Shown: piece after piece, positions 28,083 through 36,586 of the stretch
Position numbering within the stretch: position 1 is the stretch's first letter
How the letters are laid out: every line of letters begins with the position of its first letter
NCBI RefSeq assembly: GCF_009674775.1
Contig: NZ_WKKE01000023.1
Span: 1-64,000, forward strand
Length of the DNA: 64,000 nt
Direction: 5' to 3'
From: Flavobacterium sp. LC2016-23
GTDB lineage: Bacteria > Bacteroidota > Bacteroidia > Flavobacteriales > Flavobacteriaceae
The notes under the pieces: generated by a model
Told to the model about the DNA's origin: nothing
Databases searched by the model: none
Seen by the model: the letters and a program-made list of their open reading frames with translations, nothing else
Position numbers and translations under genes: made by a program

Positions 28083-30536
28083 TTATTCCTGCTTTATAGC
28101 TTTTAAAGGATTGTTTTTATTGATCTTCCAGGACTGCGCTCCGATGATGATAAACGCAATGCAAATCACTATGAAGGTCGCAAGAATAAAAAACACGAAA
28201 TTAATGCCGATTCTGGTGGAATATCCCTGAAGCCACTGCTCCAATCCCCACCAGGATAATACCCATGCGATGGTACTTGCAAATAATATAAGCTTTAGAA
28301 AGTCTTTAATAAGCAGCATTAACAAACTAAAAACAGAAGCTCCAAATACTTTTCGTATCGCGATTTCTTTTGCTTTCTGAAAACTGGTAAACAGTGTTAA
28401 TCCAAAAAGGCCAAGACAGGTTATAAATATGGCTAATCCGGCAAAAACGGTAAATATCTGTCCAAATTGCTGATCTACTTTGTATTGCTTATTAAAAAAC
28501 TCATCCAGAAAGAAGTACTCAAAAGGGCTTGCAGGAAAATTTTCTTTAAATGATTTTTCGATCCGGCTGATCGTGGCCGGCATATTTTGAGATGAAACTT
28601 TGACTGCGTAGTATTCGATACTGGAACCGTCTTCTAACCTGAATACAATCGGAGTCAGTGTTTCTTTTAATGATTTTTGATTGAAGTTTTTGATAACACC
28701 AATAATTTCGTATTCAAACTCAACCCCGGAGCCATTGCTGTCCGTTAAGAACTCTCCAACTGCTTTTTCTGCACTCTCAAAACCAAATGCATTTACTGCT
28801 GCTTCATTTATCAGAATTGGCGTATTTCCGGTTGGCATCTGATTTACGGAAATCATATCTCTTGTAAATTTTTTTCCGGCAACCATACCTACTTCAAATT
28901 GATCTAAAAATTCAGGACCTATTGAAAAAGTGGCATACAGATTATTCTTGTTTACCGCATTCTTTCGTTTGTAAGGCCTTGTCCAATTCAGGTCTATTCC
29001 CGGTATTGAGGACGCAGATGTGACACTTTCAATTTCAGGATATTCTTCTAAACTTGCCCGGAAGGCCTGCATTTTCTGATAGAAATTACGTCCGCCCATT
29101 TGTGATTCAAAATTATTAGAGGGTGCGGGCACAATGATATTTCGTTCCAGATTGATGCCTATATCTTTTTTACGCATGTATTCCAGCTGGTTGTAGATGG
29201 TAAATGTCCCGATAATTAAGGAAATTGAAATTACAAATTGAAAGAGCACCAGGCATTTTCGCATAAAAATTCCGGAACCTCCAATGGGCAGTTTACCCTT
29301 AAGAATCTGTACCGGATTGTAAGACGATAACAGATAGGCCGGATATAAACTGGATAGAAAACTTCCTAAAACCAGTATCGTAACCAGTGGCAGCCATATT
29401 TTATAATCGGTCCAGAAAAAAGCAGTTACTTTTATTCCGGTTAACCCTTCAAAACCACCTCTGAAAAGCAATACCAGAATGATCGCTATGATAATTCCGA
29501 TAAAGCTCAGTATTAAAGATTCTAAAAAGAACTGCATAATTAATGCTCCTTTCTGAGAACCGAATGTTCTGCGAAGTCCTACTTCTTTTGCTCTGTCCAT
29601 AGACTTAATCGTAGACAGATTGATGTAATTTACGTAGGCAATGATTAAAATCAAGGAAGCGATTAACAACATGAACCACACAAATTTACCGTTTCCGTTC
29701 ACCGAAATTTCTTTCGTAAGATCAGAATATAAGTGTATACTTTCTAAGGGTTGAAAGGCAAGTTGGATGTTCGTGATTCCATCCGAATAATCACCAAGGT
29801 ATTTATTGGTGTACCCTGATAATTTTGAGTTTGAATTGTTTACGTCTGTACCCGGAAGAAATTTCACGTAAGCATATTCATCAATAAAATGCCAGGAACC
29901 AAGCGTATCTGCGGTGGTTACGAGGCAGGTAAACTGCAGGTGTGAATTTGCAGGAACATCTTCCAGTATGGCACGAACAACTACTTCTAAATTGGTTCCC
30001 TGATTAAAGTTGACAATTCGCATTGTTTTCCCCATAGGATCTTCTTTTCCAAATAGTTTTTTGGCTAAACTCTTCGTTAAAAAGATAGAATTCGGCAGTT
30101 TTAAGGCTTTTTTTCCTCCTCTTAAAATGGGAAAATTAAAAACATCTAAAAAGTTCTGATCTACAAAGTATACTTCGTTCTCTTTGTAGGATTTGATATC
30201 GCCGTACGTTCCGTCTACAGAGACAATACAGTCTTGCTTTCCAATACTGGTAGCGGCTTTAATTTCAGGAAAATAGCGCTTGATCGTAGATCCTATAGCC
30301 GAAAAATTCATGGCTGAATTTTCAACCAGGATATTGTTTTCAAAACGACTTTGGGTGACACGATAGATTAAATCTGAATCTTTGTGAAATTTATCAAAAT
30401 CAGACTCAAAAAACACATATTGCACTATAAATAAACAACTTGCAATTCCAATACCTATACCTGTAATGTTAATTATGGTAAAGTATTTATTTTTCAATAA
30501 AGTTCTCCAGGCAAGTTTTAGATAGTTTTTAAACAT
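28083..30536 (-). CDS. FtsX/MacB-type ABC transporter permease
   Basis: This 817-residue membrane protein starts with the family-typical MFKNYLKLAWRTLLKNKYFT and one transmembrane helix (about 20-40). A periplasmic MacB core-like domain follows, then an FtsX domain with three helices near 285-400. A second helix (after about 430) and a second periplasmic domain come next, with a second FtsX block at the C-terminus (GQIFTVFAGLAIFITCLGLFGL onward, in part). This duplicated architecture is common in Bacteroidota and works with a separate LolD/MacB-type ATPase, which is not encoded in this window. It lies 98 bp upstream of the synthetase on the same strand, so it may be co-transcribed and take part in export or self-protection. 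That role is inferred from position only. Confidence 0.88.
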   Translation of the reverse strand: MFKNYLKLAWRTLLKNKYFTIINITGIGIGIASCLFIVQYVFFESDFDKFHKDSDLIYRVTQSRFENNILVENSAMNFSAIGSTIKRYFPEIKAATSIGKQDCIVSVDGTYGDIKSYKENEVYFVDQNFLDVFNFPILRGGKKALKLPNSIFLTKSLAKKLFGKEDPMGKTMRIVNFNQGTNLEVVVRAILEDVPANSHLQFTCLVTTADTLGSWHFIDEYAYVKFLPGTDVNNSNSKLSGYTNKYLGDYSDGITNIQLAFQPLESIHLYSDLTKEISVNGNGKFVWFMLLIASLILIIAYVNYINLSTIKSMDRAKEVGLRRTFGSQKGALIMQFFLESLILSFIGIIIAIILVLLFRGGFEGLTGIKVTAFFWTDYKIWLPLVTILVLGSFLSSLYPAYLLSSYNPVQILKGKLPIGGSGIFMRKCLVLFQFVISISLIIGTFTIYNQLEYMRKKDIGINLERNIIVPAPSNNFESQMGGRNFYQKMQAFRASLEEYPEIESVTSASSIPGIDLNWTRPYKRKNAVNKNNLYATFSIGPEFLDQFEVGMVAGKKFTRDMISVNQMPTGNTPILINEAAVNAFGFESAEKAVGEFLTDSNGSGVEFEYEIIGVIKNFNQKSLKETLTPIVFRLEDGSSIEYYAVKVSSQNMPATISRIEKSFKENFPASPFEYFFLDEFFNKQYKVDQQFGQIFTVFAGLAIFITCLGLFGLTLFTSFQKAKEIAIRKVFGASVFSLLMLLIKDFLKLILFASTIAWVLSWWGLEQWLQGYSTRIGINFVFFILATFIVICIAFIIIGAQSWKINKNNPLKAIKQE

Positions 30537-30602
30537 TTTTGAGTTCTTTTAGAATGAGTAAATGATAACGGTTTATAGTAAAAAACAAGGGTATGCAAAA
30601 AG

Positions 30603-30625
30603 CTGCTGTTTTATAAAAACAGCAG
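30603..30625 (-). terminator. Intrinsic terminator between the NusG-like gene and the peptide operon
   Basis: A perfect 10-bp stem (CTGCTGTTTT / AAAACAGCAG) with a 3-nt loop is followed on the minus strand by CTTTTTG. It lies 80 bp after the NusG-like stop and 67 bp before the permease start. RNA polymerase would meet it before entering the biosynthetic genes. Confidence 0.8.
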
Positions 30626-30704
30626 ACTGTTCAATTTCGATAAATAAAAATGGGGATGCTTATTCAGCCTTTAAGGGTAAGCTGATGCTCTGATTCGCAA
30701 TATC

Positions 30705-31214
30705 CTAATCGGCTAAGTAACCTGAGGGAATTGTTGCGATTATATTTTTCTTTAAGGAATCAATTCTGACAATAATTTTATTGCTGTTGCTGATTTCTAA
30801 AACCTGACACTCCAATCCGCTTAACGGACCGTATGAGATGGTCTTAAGGTCTCCCACTTTAAAATTTTCAGTGTTTGTTTCAACTTCCGTAAGGTCATTG
30901 CTTTGCAGCAGGAGTTCAATATTTTTTATCTCTGTATCACTTACTTTAGCATATTCCATTCCAAAACGAATGTACATGCAGGCTCCGCTGACGGAAAGGG
31001 TTCTGTGAAAATCCATTGAAGAATTGATCTTTACAAAAACATAAGACGGAAAAAGCAATTTATGGATCATTTTCCTTCTGTCTGTGCGGGTACTCTGAAC
31101 CTGAACTGTTGGCGAAAAAGCCTTTATTTCTAGATTATTAAGCCCTTCAGATACTTTTCTTTCATGATGGCTTTTAACATACAGAACATACCAACCATTT
31201 TGAATTGATTTCAT
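30705..31214 (-). CDS. NusG-family specialised transcription antiterminator (UpxY/LoaP/RfaH-like)
   Basis: This 169-residue protein has an N-terminal NGN domain starting GWYVLYVKSHHERKV, with the FPSYVFVKI strand near residues 55-65, and a C-terminal KOW-type domain (VGDLKTISYGPLSGLECQV near 118-136). It is shorter and more divergent than housekeeping NusG and lacks secE or ribosomal protein neighbours, which marks it as a specialised paralogue. By family knowledge, such proteins (UpxY on capsule operons, LoaP and TaA on antibiotic operons, RfaH) travel with RNA polymerase through long operons. Its place directly upstream of about 31 kb of same-strand biosynthetic genes, with a terminator in between, fits that role. 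Confidence 0.9.
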   Translation of the reverse strand: MKSIQNGWYVLYVKSHHERKVSEGLNNLEIKAFSPTVQVQSTRTDRRKMIHKLLFPSYVFVKINSSMDFHRTLSVSGACMYIRFGMEYAKVSDTEIKNIELLLQSNDLTEVETNTENFKVGDLKTISYGPLSGLECQVLEISNSNKIIVRIDSLKKNIIATIPSGYLAD

Positions 31215-31626
31215 AAATAATAAAAAAAATAGGGGTTTTTAAATAGCTACGCTGTTCTCTGTTACGAGAATACTTATCTAAATGCTGATTTTGAATATTG
31301 GAAAACACATTAGATTTACCGCTAAATTAGCAGGAGCATCGCTATAAAAATTACGGACTTTCAGAAGAAAAACTACGGACTGTGATATAAAAGACATAAA
31401 TCACTAACAATCAAATAAATAACAACTAAATTTATCCTGAAAAAGAAGGTTTATTTAGGAATATAAAAAGATAATTACTGCTTTTTGAATACAAACAGAC
31501 AGGCCTCCCCTTTTAATTTTAAGGCTTGAAGTGCTATTTTTTTTTATAAAACTACTGTAGTAACAAATACTAAAATGAGCGGAATAAAAAAAACATAAAA
31601 TGAAATAGTAAAAATTCCATTTATAT
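31215..31626. other. 412-bp gene-free regulatory interval before the NusG-like gene
   Basis: This AT-rich stretch lies between the sensor kinase stop and the NusG-like start. It contains two direct copies of TACGGACT, described separately. A minus-strand TAATTTAG resembles, but does not fully match, a Bacteroidota -7 element. No convincing small gene was seen. The long spacing suggests that the NusG-like gene has its own promoter here. Confidence 0.6.
31352..31381 (-). promoter_or_regulatory. Direct TACGGACT half-sites, 22 bp apart, upstream of the NusG-like gene
   Basis: TACGGACT occurs at 31352-31359 and again at 31374-31381. On the minus strand both copies read AGTCCGTA, 138 and 160 bp before the NusG-like start. 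A 22-bp repeat puts both copies on the same helix face. The half-site shares its TACGG core with the palindromes at 34061 and 54163. Confidence 0.5.
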
Positions 31627-33657
31627 TTAATCCTGAGCAACTGAATTAAGATAAAATATAATTTCAATTTTTGTTCCTATTCCAATTTTTGATACGATGG
31701 AAAAGTGACCTTTTAACAGGTTCGCCCTTTCTTTCATATTCGTCAGACCAATACCATTTTTTTTATTTTTAACATCGAATCCTTCTCCATCATCAGCAAT
31801 ACAAAGTTTTAAACGGTTGTTGCTTTTTCTCTGAATGATGATGTCACAATTTTTTGCATTTGCATATTTATTGACGTTTAAAATAGCTTCCTGAATGATA
31901 CGATATAAATTTATTTTATAGATATTTTGAATGGCTGCCCATTCCAGCTTTTCATCATTTCGATATTTAAACCGTGTTGTACTGATCTCTTTTTGATTTT
32001 GTACTAAGGCCCGCAATAATACGTTGAAATCGTTACCGTCAAAAAAAGATCCCCTGCTTAAATCATGTGATATAGTTCTGATCTCGTTTTCAATATTTTG
32101 CAGCTCAGAAATGTACGCTTTCCTCTTTTCGATTATTTCGCTTTCTATTTTAGCATTAAAAAAGCCTAAATTCATGCGAACACCATAAATTTTATTCATT
32201 ATACCGTCGTGCAGTTCTTTCGCGATTTTAGCTTTCTCATTATCTCTTGCAACATTAATATTTTCATGCTGATCCGTAAGTAATAAGTAGATTTCTTCAT
32301 TTGCTTTTTGCTGCATTTTTAAGAATTTAAGCTCTTTGTTTTTATATTTAAAATATCTTAAAACAAAAATGATAACCAATAAAAGGATTAAAACAAATGA
32401 AATAATTAAAATATTAAAATTTTTCCTGGTCAGAACTTTATTTTCATCCTCTATTCTTGAGGTTTCATATTCAATTCTGGCGTATTTTTCATGCGCATTT
32501 TTCTGAACAATATTGATACTATCGCTTAATTTGATATATTCATTAGAATAATAAAGGCTTTGTTTTTTATCTAAACCGGAAAGGAGCCTTAATGAAGTCA
32601 GGATTTCATTACTGTTCTTAAGCCGAATGGCCAGGTGATTCGCTTCTTTAAGAATTTTAATTGCTTTAAGTGTATCTTTTTGCGTCAGGAAATATTCCCC
32701 AATATGAATCTTCTTATACAAAACATCCAATTCGTCTCCGCTTTTTTCTACGATTTCCAATGATTTGGAAAACATTAAATAAACATTGTGGTATTGCTTA
32801 TTTTTCATTTTAGAATACGCCAGATTACTGAGAACATTGGCATATAATCGGGGAGATTTTTCTCTAAAATCTTTTGAAAGCAGGCCTTGTAATTTTTTGA
32901 TCGACTTTGAATATTCGCCTTTCAGGTCATACAGATTACAAATGTTAATAATAGATGTTATATTATAATCACTTATCTCCTCTTTATCAATATCGGTAAG
33001 TTTCATTTTTTCTAAACTATTCAGGGCCAACTGGTGGTACCACAACGCCTTATCATAATTGGCCAGCTTCTCTAAACAATTCCCCATTAAGGTATTACAG
33101 GAATAAATTAACCGCAGATCTTCAGACTCTTTTAAATACTTCAGTGCTTTAGAAATTTCGACTTCACATTCTATATAATTGCCATCGTAAAATAAAACAT
33201 AGGCTTTATTAAAGAGCATCTTAGACATATTATCATAATCGGATAACTGATAATACAATTTTTCTGCCTGCACATAATAAAAATAGGCACTGTCCTTTTT
33301 TATGTTTCCGTAACTGTCGCCCACATAAAAAAGGGCCTTTGCAATACCCTCCTTATCATTTACTTCTTTTGATAATCGGAGTGCTACTAAACTGGTGCTT
33401 AAAGATTTTTCGAGGTTGTTGTTGTAATAGTATTCTGTAGATATCTTAAAATACAAATTTCTAATAGTGGAATCATTTTTCTGAAGTTTTAATAAAGCCA
33501 CTATTGAATCTAAATACTGTTCTTTTTTTTTGCCTTCTAAATGATTGTGATCAAATGAAATAACGGTATTGATATAAGAACCGGTCGGTTCCGATTTTTT
33601 ACATGACAAAATCATGATCACCAGAAATACAAAAAATATTCTAAAAGATGTTACCAA
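31627..33657 (-). CDS. Lipid-anchored TPR sensor histidine kinase
   Basis: This 676-residue protein begins with a lipoprotein signal peptide with its cysteine at about residue 19 (MILSCKK). A TPR array covers about 60-390, followed by one transmembrane helix (about 410-440), a short coiled coil, a HisKA_3 dimerisation domain with the phospho-acceptor His in KELHDGIMNK (near 481), and a HATPase domain containing DDGEGFD and GIGLTNMKERA. This is the NarL/DesK-type kinase layout common in Flavobacteria, which normally pairs with LuxR-type regulators. No regulator is adjacent. The nearest candidate is the regulator at 54215-54883, and a shared operator motif supports that link. The basic residues after the lipobox cysteine suggest retention in the periplasm. 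Confidence 0.9.
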   Translation of the reverse strand: MVTSFRIFFVFLVIMILSCKKSEPTGSYINTVISFDHNHLEGKKKEQYLDSIVALLKLQKNDSTIRNLYFKISTEYYYNNNLEKSLSTSLVALRLSKEVNDKEGIAKALFYVGDSYGNIKKDSAYFYYVQAEKLYYQLSDYDNMSKMLFNKAYVLFYDGNYIECEVEISKALKYLKESEDLRLIYSCNTLMGNCLEKLANYDKALWYHQLALNSLEKMKLTDIDKEEISDYNITSIINICNLYDLKGEYSKSIKKLQGLLSKDFREKSPRLYANVLSNLAYSKMKNKQYHNVYLMFSKSLEIVEKSGDELDVLYKKIHIGEYFLTQKDTLKAIKILKEANHLAIRLKNSNEILTSLRLLSGLDKKQSLYYSNEYIKLSDSINIVQKNAHEKYARIEYETSRIEDENKVLTRKNFNILIISFVLILLLVIIFVLRYFKYKNKELKFLKMQQKANEEIYLLLTDQHENINVARDNEKAKIAKELHDGIMNKIYGVRMNLGFFNAKIESEIIEKRKAYISELQNIENEIRTISHDLSRGSFFDGNDFNVLLRALVQNQKEISTTRFKYRNDEKLEWAAIQNIYKINLYRIIQEAILNVNKYANAKNCDIIIQRKSNNRLKLCIADDGEGFDVKNKKNGIGLTNMKERANLLKGHFSIVSKIGIGTKIEIIFYLNSVAQD

Positions 33658-33680
33658 AGTTGAAATGTTAGTTTACATCT

Positions 33681-33688
33681 CAAATATA
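33681..33688 (-). promoter_or_regulatory. Putative -7 element of the sensor-kinase promoter
   Basis: The minus strand reads TATATTTG, a full match to the Bacteroidota TAnnTTTG consensus, 24 bp upstream of the kinase ATG. It lies just beyond the terminator of the preceding gene. I could not place a clear -33 TTTG. Confidence 0.5.
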
Positions 33689-33689
33689 G

Positions 33690-33753
33690 TATTTTGAAAT
33701 AAAAAGACTATAAAATTTACGAATAAATGCTATAGTCTTTTTATTTCAAAATA
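33690..33753. terminator. Long hairpin terminator after the small lipoprotein gene
   Basis: A perfect 23-bp inverted repeat with an 18-nt loop lies between the lipoprotein stop and the kinase start. The stem contains AAAAAGACTATA opposite TATAGTCTTTTT, so a T-run follows the inner stem on either strand. It begins 7 bp after the lipoprotein stop and looks like a bidirectional-type terminator. Confidence 0.75.
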
Positions 33754-33759
33754 GAGGTA

Positions 33760-34005
33760 TTAATCCTTTCTTGGTGGTTTTGGATTACTCGGATCACCTT
33801 CTGCAGTACTATTTGCATCTAAAATAATACCAGTTGAGTCAATGGCTTTCACATTTATATCTTTATGCAAATAATTTTTTACATCTTTTTCAGAAGTAAT
33901 CTTTAAGGTTTTAGCCTCAGTTTGTTCATCCATATCATCTGTTGAACACGAGAAGATCGAAAAAGAAAGTAAAATAAATGAAGCAATACATAATCTATTT
34001 TTCAT
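33760..34005 (-). CDS. Small 81-residue lipoprotein upstream of the TPR kinase
   Basis: I do not recognise a named family. The protein has a lipoprotein signal peptide (lipobox SIFSC, Cys20) followed by CSTDDMDE. This acidic run resembles the surface-export signal described for Bacteroidota lipoproteins. A short middle part (KITSEKDVKNYLHKDINVKAID) precedes a C-terminus rich in Asp, Pro and basic residues, ending GDPSNPKPPRKD. It is transcribed toward the TPR kinase but is separated from it by a strong terminator. A palindromic operator-like site lies 56-74 bp upstream. A role as a ligand, modulator or regulated output of the kinase is an inference from context. Confidence 0.7.
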   Translation of the reverse strand: MKNRLCIASFILLSFSIFSCSTDDMDEQTEAKTLKITSEKDVKNYLHKDINVKAIDSTGIILDANSTAEGDPSNPKPPRKD

Positions 34006-34060
34006 AATAATTTGATTTAAATATCATTTATACAAAAAAAAGACTACAATTGAGTTTGAT

Positions 34061-34079
34061 TTTACGGTATATCCGTAAA
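34061..34079. promoter_or_regulatory. TTTACGG-N5-CCGTAAA palindrome, putative operator
   Basis: Perfect 7-bp arms flank the spacer TATAT, 56-74 bp upstream of the small lipoprotein start. The TACGG-N5-CCGTA core is identical in layout to the site at 54163-54177 in front of the LuxR-type response regulator. This supports a shared DNA-binding regulator. Confidence 0.6.
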
Positions 34080-34216
34080 CTTAAAGTTACATTATCAGGC
34101 TTTTACAAAAAACATAATGTTATAGGGCTATTAATAGTAAATTTTAGTAAAATTTTACTAAAATTTAGAAAAAATCAAGATTACTGTTTACAAAATACTT
34201 TTCTTGAAACGCAAAA

Positions 34217-34273
34217 AAATGCTCTATAAAAGATTAACTGTCTCGTAAACAGCGAACCAATCATAGAGCATTT
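34217..34273 (-). terminator. katG terminator
   Basis: An 11-bp inverted repeat (AAATGCTCTAT / ATAGAGCATTT) lies 37 bp after the katG stop and is followed on the minus strand by a run of Ts. The loop is long (35 nt) and may fold further. Confidence 0.65.
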
Positions 34274-34309
34274 CACTTATTAGTGTATTTCAACTATACT
34301 GTCATCCCG

Positions 34310-36586
34310 TTACAGCAAATCAAAACGATCCAGATTCATTACTTTAGTCCAGGCGTTAACAAAATCGCTGACAAACTTAGCTTCAGCATCTGCACTCGCA
34401 TAGACTTCAGCTATAGCCCTAAGCTCTGAATTAGAACCAAACAGCAAATCAGCTCGGGTACCTGTCCATTTTAATTCACCTGAGGTGCGATCATGACCGG
34501 CATATTCTTCTTTATCTTCTGAAACTGCTTTCCAGGCCACTCCCATGTCCAATAAATTAACAAAGAAATCATTCGATAATACTTGTGGACGATTGGTAAA
34601 AATACCCTTAGCTGACCCGTCAAAATTGGCATTCAAAGCACGCATTCCTCCGATAAGAACCGTTAATTCCGGTGCCGTAAGTGTTAACAACTGTGCTTTA
34701 TCAATTAAAAGCGCCTCTGTAGCCACTGAATATTTCGCTTTTTTATAATTTCTAAAACCGTCTGCGATAGGCTCCAGGAATGCAAAAGATTCTACATCTG
34801 TTTTTTCCTGTGAAGCATCTGTACGACCCGGGGTAAAAGGAACCGTAATCCCGTTTCCGCCTTCTTTACCTGCTTTCTCAATTGCTGCTCCTCCGGCCAG
34901 AACGATTAAATCGGCAAGAGAAACTTTTTTGTTATCGGATTGTGCTGCATTAAATTCTGCCTGAATACCTTCCAGTACCCCTAATACTTTTTGCAACTGA
35001 GCAGGATTATTAACCGCCCAGTCTTTCTGAGGAGCCAGTCTGATACGCGCACCATTTGCTCCACCGCGTTTATCAGAACCCCTGAATGTAGAAGCTGAAG
35101 CCCAGGCAGTAGAAACAAGCTCGGCAACAGTCAATCCTGAGTCCAGAATTTTTACTTTCAGTGCTGCAATATCCGCTTCGTCTATTAATTTGTGATCTAC
35201 TGCCGGAACAGGATCCTGCCAAAGCAATTCTTCCGCCGGAACGTCGCTGCCAAGATACAAGGCACGAGGTCCCATATCACGATGCGTTAATTTAAACCAG
35301 GCTCTGGCAAATGCATCGGCAAACTGATCCGGGTTTTCCAGAAAACGACGCGATATTTTCTCATATTCAGGATCCAGTCGCAAAGAAAGATCGGTAGTCA
35401 GCATCGTTGGCAGGTGTTTTTTTGAAGGATCGAAAGCATCCGGGATAATCGCCTCGGCATTTTTGGCTACCCATTGGTGTGCTCCTGCCGGGCTTTTGGA
35501 AAGTTCCCATTCAAAACCGAAAAGGTTTTCAAAGAAATTGTTACTCCACTGTGTTGGTGTAGTAGTCCAGATTACTTCCAGACCACTGGTAATAGCATCT
35601 TTTCCTTTTCCGGAACCATATTTATTATGCCATCCTAAGCCCTGTTGTTCAAGATCTCCTCCTTCAGGCTCTACTCCTACATTGTCAGAAGGAGCCGCAC
35701 CGTGTGTTTTACCAAAAGTGTGCCCTCCGGCAATTAGTGCTACGGTTTCTTCGTCATTCATGGCCATACGGCCAAAAGTATCACGAATGTCTTTGGCAGC
35801 CGCTATAGGATCCGGATTACCGTCAGGCCCCTCCGGATTTACGTAAATTAAACCCATCTGAACAGCAGCCAGAGGTTTTTCCAGATCACGCGTATGGATA
35901 TCTCCATCTGCATTATCATCAGACGAAACAACGGCATGTTTGGCTACACCTTCAGAACCGTGTGCGTATCGTTCATCACCGCCAAGCCATACTTTTTCTG
36001 ATCCCCAATAAATATCCTGTTCCGGTTCCCATACATCTTCCCGTCCTCCGGCAAAACCAAATGTTTTGAATCCCATGGATTCAAGTGCCACATTTCCGGT
36101 TAGTATCATTAAATCGGCCCACGAAATTTTTCTTCCGTACTTTTGTTTAATTGGCCAAAGGAGCCTTCTTGCTTTATCTAAACTTACATTGTCCGGCCAG
36201 CTGTTAAGCGGCGCAAAACGCTGCTGTCCGGCACCTGCTCCGCCACGACCATCACCTACACGATACGTTCCGGCACTGTGCCATGCCATACGGATAAAAA
36301 GCCCTCCATAGTGACCAAAATCTGCCGGCCACCAATCCTGTGAATCCGTCATAAGGGCATGAAGATCTTTTTTAAGAGCCTCCAGATCAAGGCTTTTAAA
36401 AGCTTCAGCGTAATTGAAGTCCTTCTCCATCGGGTTTGATAAAGAAGAATGCTGGCGAAGTACGCTTACTTTTAACTGATTGGGCCACCAGTCCTGGTTT
36501 TTTGTACCGGCATTTACTGCAGTAGCCTGCTTTGTGCTTCCGTTATGGAAGGGGCATTTACTGATGTCATTTGAATTGTTTTCCAT
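34310..36586 (-). CDS. katG: Catalase-peroxidase KatG
   Basis: This 758-residue protein is a full-length bifunctional haem catalase-peroxidase that detoxifies hydrogen peroxide. The distal site Arg99, Trp102 and His103 lies in RMAWHSAG. The proximal haem-ligand His is in AGGHTFGKTHG. The Trp102, the Tyr in LIYVNPEGP and the Met in FGRMAMND are the residues expected to form the Trp-Tyr-Met adduct needed for catalase activity. Both the active N-terminal half and the degenerate C-terminal half are present. No signal peptide is seen, so it should be cytoplasmic. It is monocistronic, with its own terminator and a 416-bp upstream region that contains a palindrome but no oxyR neighbour. Confidence 0.97.
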   Translation of the reverse strand: MENNSNDISKCPFHNGSTKQATAVNAGTKNQDWWPNQLKVSVLRQHSSLSNPMEKDFNYAEAFKSLDLEALKKDLHALMTDSQDWWPADFGHYGGLFIRMAWHSAGTYRVGDGRGGAGAGQQRFAPLNSWPDNVSLDKARRLLWPIKQKYGRKISWADLMILTGNVALESMGFKTFGFAGGREDVWEPEQDIYWGSEKVWLGGDERYAHGSEGVAKHAVVSSDDNADGDIHTRDLEKPLAAVQMGLIYVNPEGPDGNPDPIAAAKDIRDTFGRMAMNDEETVALIAGGHTFGKTHGAAPSDNVGVEPEGGDLEQQGLGWHNKYGSGKGKDAITSGLEVIWTTTPTQWSNNFFENLFGFEWELSKSPAGAHQWVAKNAEAIIPDAFDPSKKHLPTMLTTDLSLRLDPEYEKISRRFLENPDQFADAFARAWFKLTHRDMGPRALYLGSDVPAEELLWQDPVPAVDHKLIDEADIAALKVKILDSGLTVAELVSTAWASASTFRGSDKRGGANGARIRLAPQKDWAVNNPAQLQKVLGVLEGIQAEFNAAQSDNKKVSLADLIVLAGGAAIEKAGKEGGNGITVPFTPGRTDASQEKTDVESFAFLEPIADGFRNYKKAKYSVATEALLIDKAQLLTLTAPELTVLIGGMRALNANFDGSAKGIFTNRPQVLSNDFFVNLLDMGVAWKAVSEDKEEYAGHDRTSGELKWTGTRADLLFGSNSELRAIAEVYASADAEAKFVSDFVNAWTKVMNLDRFDLL

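Larger units (their letters stand above)
34006..34309. other. Intergenic interval between small lipoprotein and katG
   Basis: This 304-bp stretch has no gene. It holds the palindrome at 34061-34079 near the lipoprotein and the katG terminator at 34217-34273. The rest is very AT-rich sequence with no clear promoter consensus. Confidence 0.7.

Noticed and set aside
31455..31667. 70-residue minus-strand open frame overlapping the kinase 3' end
   Set aside because: It is AT-rich and overlaps the real kinase end in another frame, with no domain or good start context.
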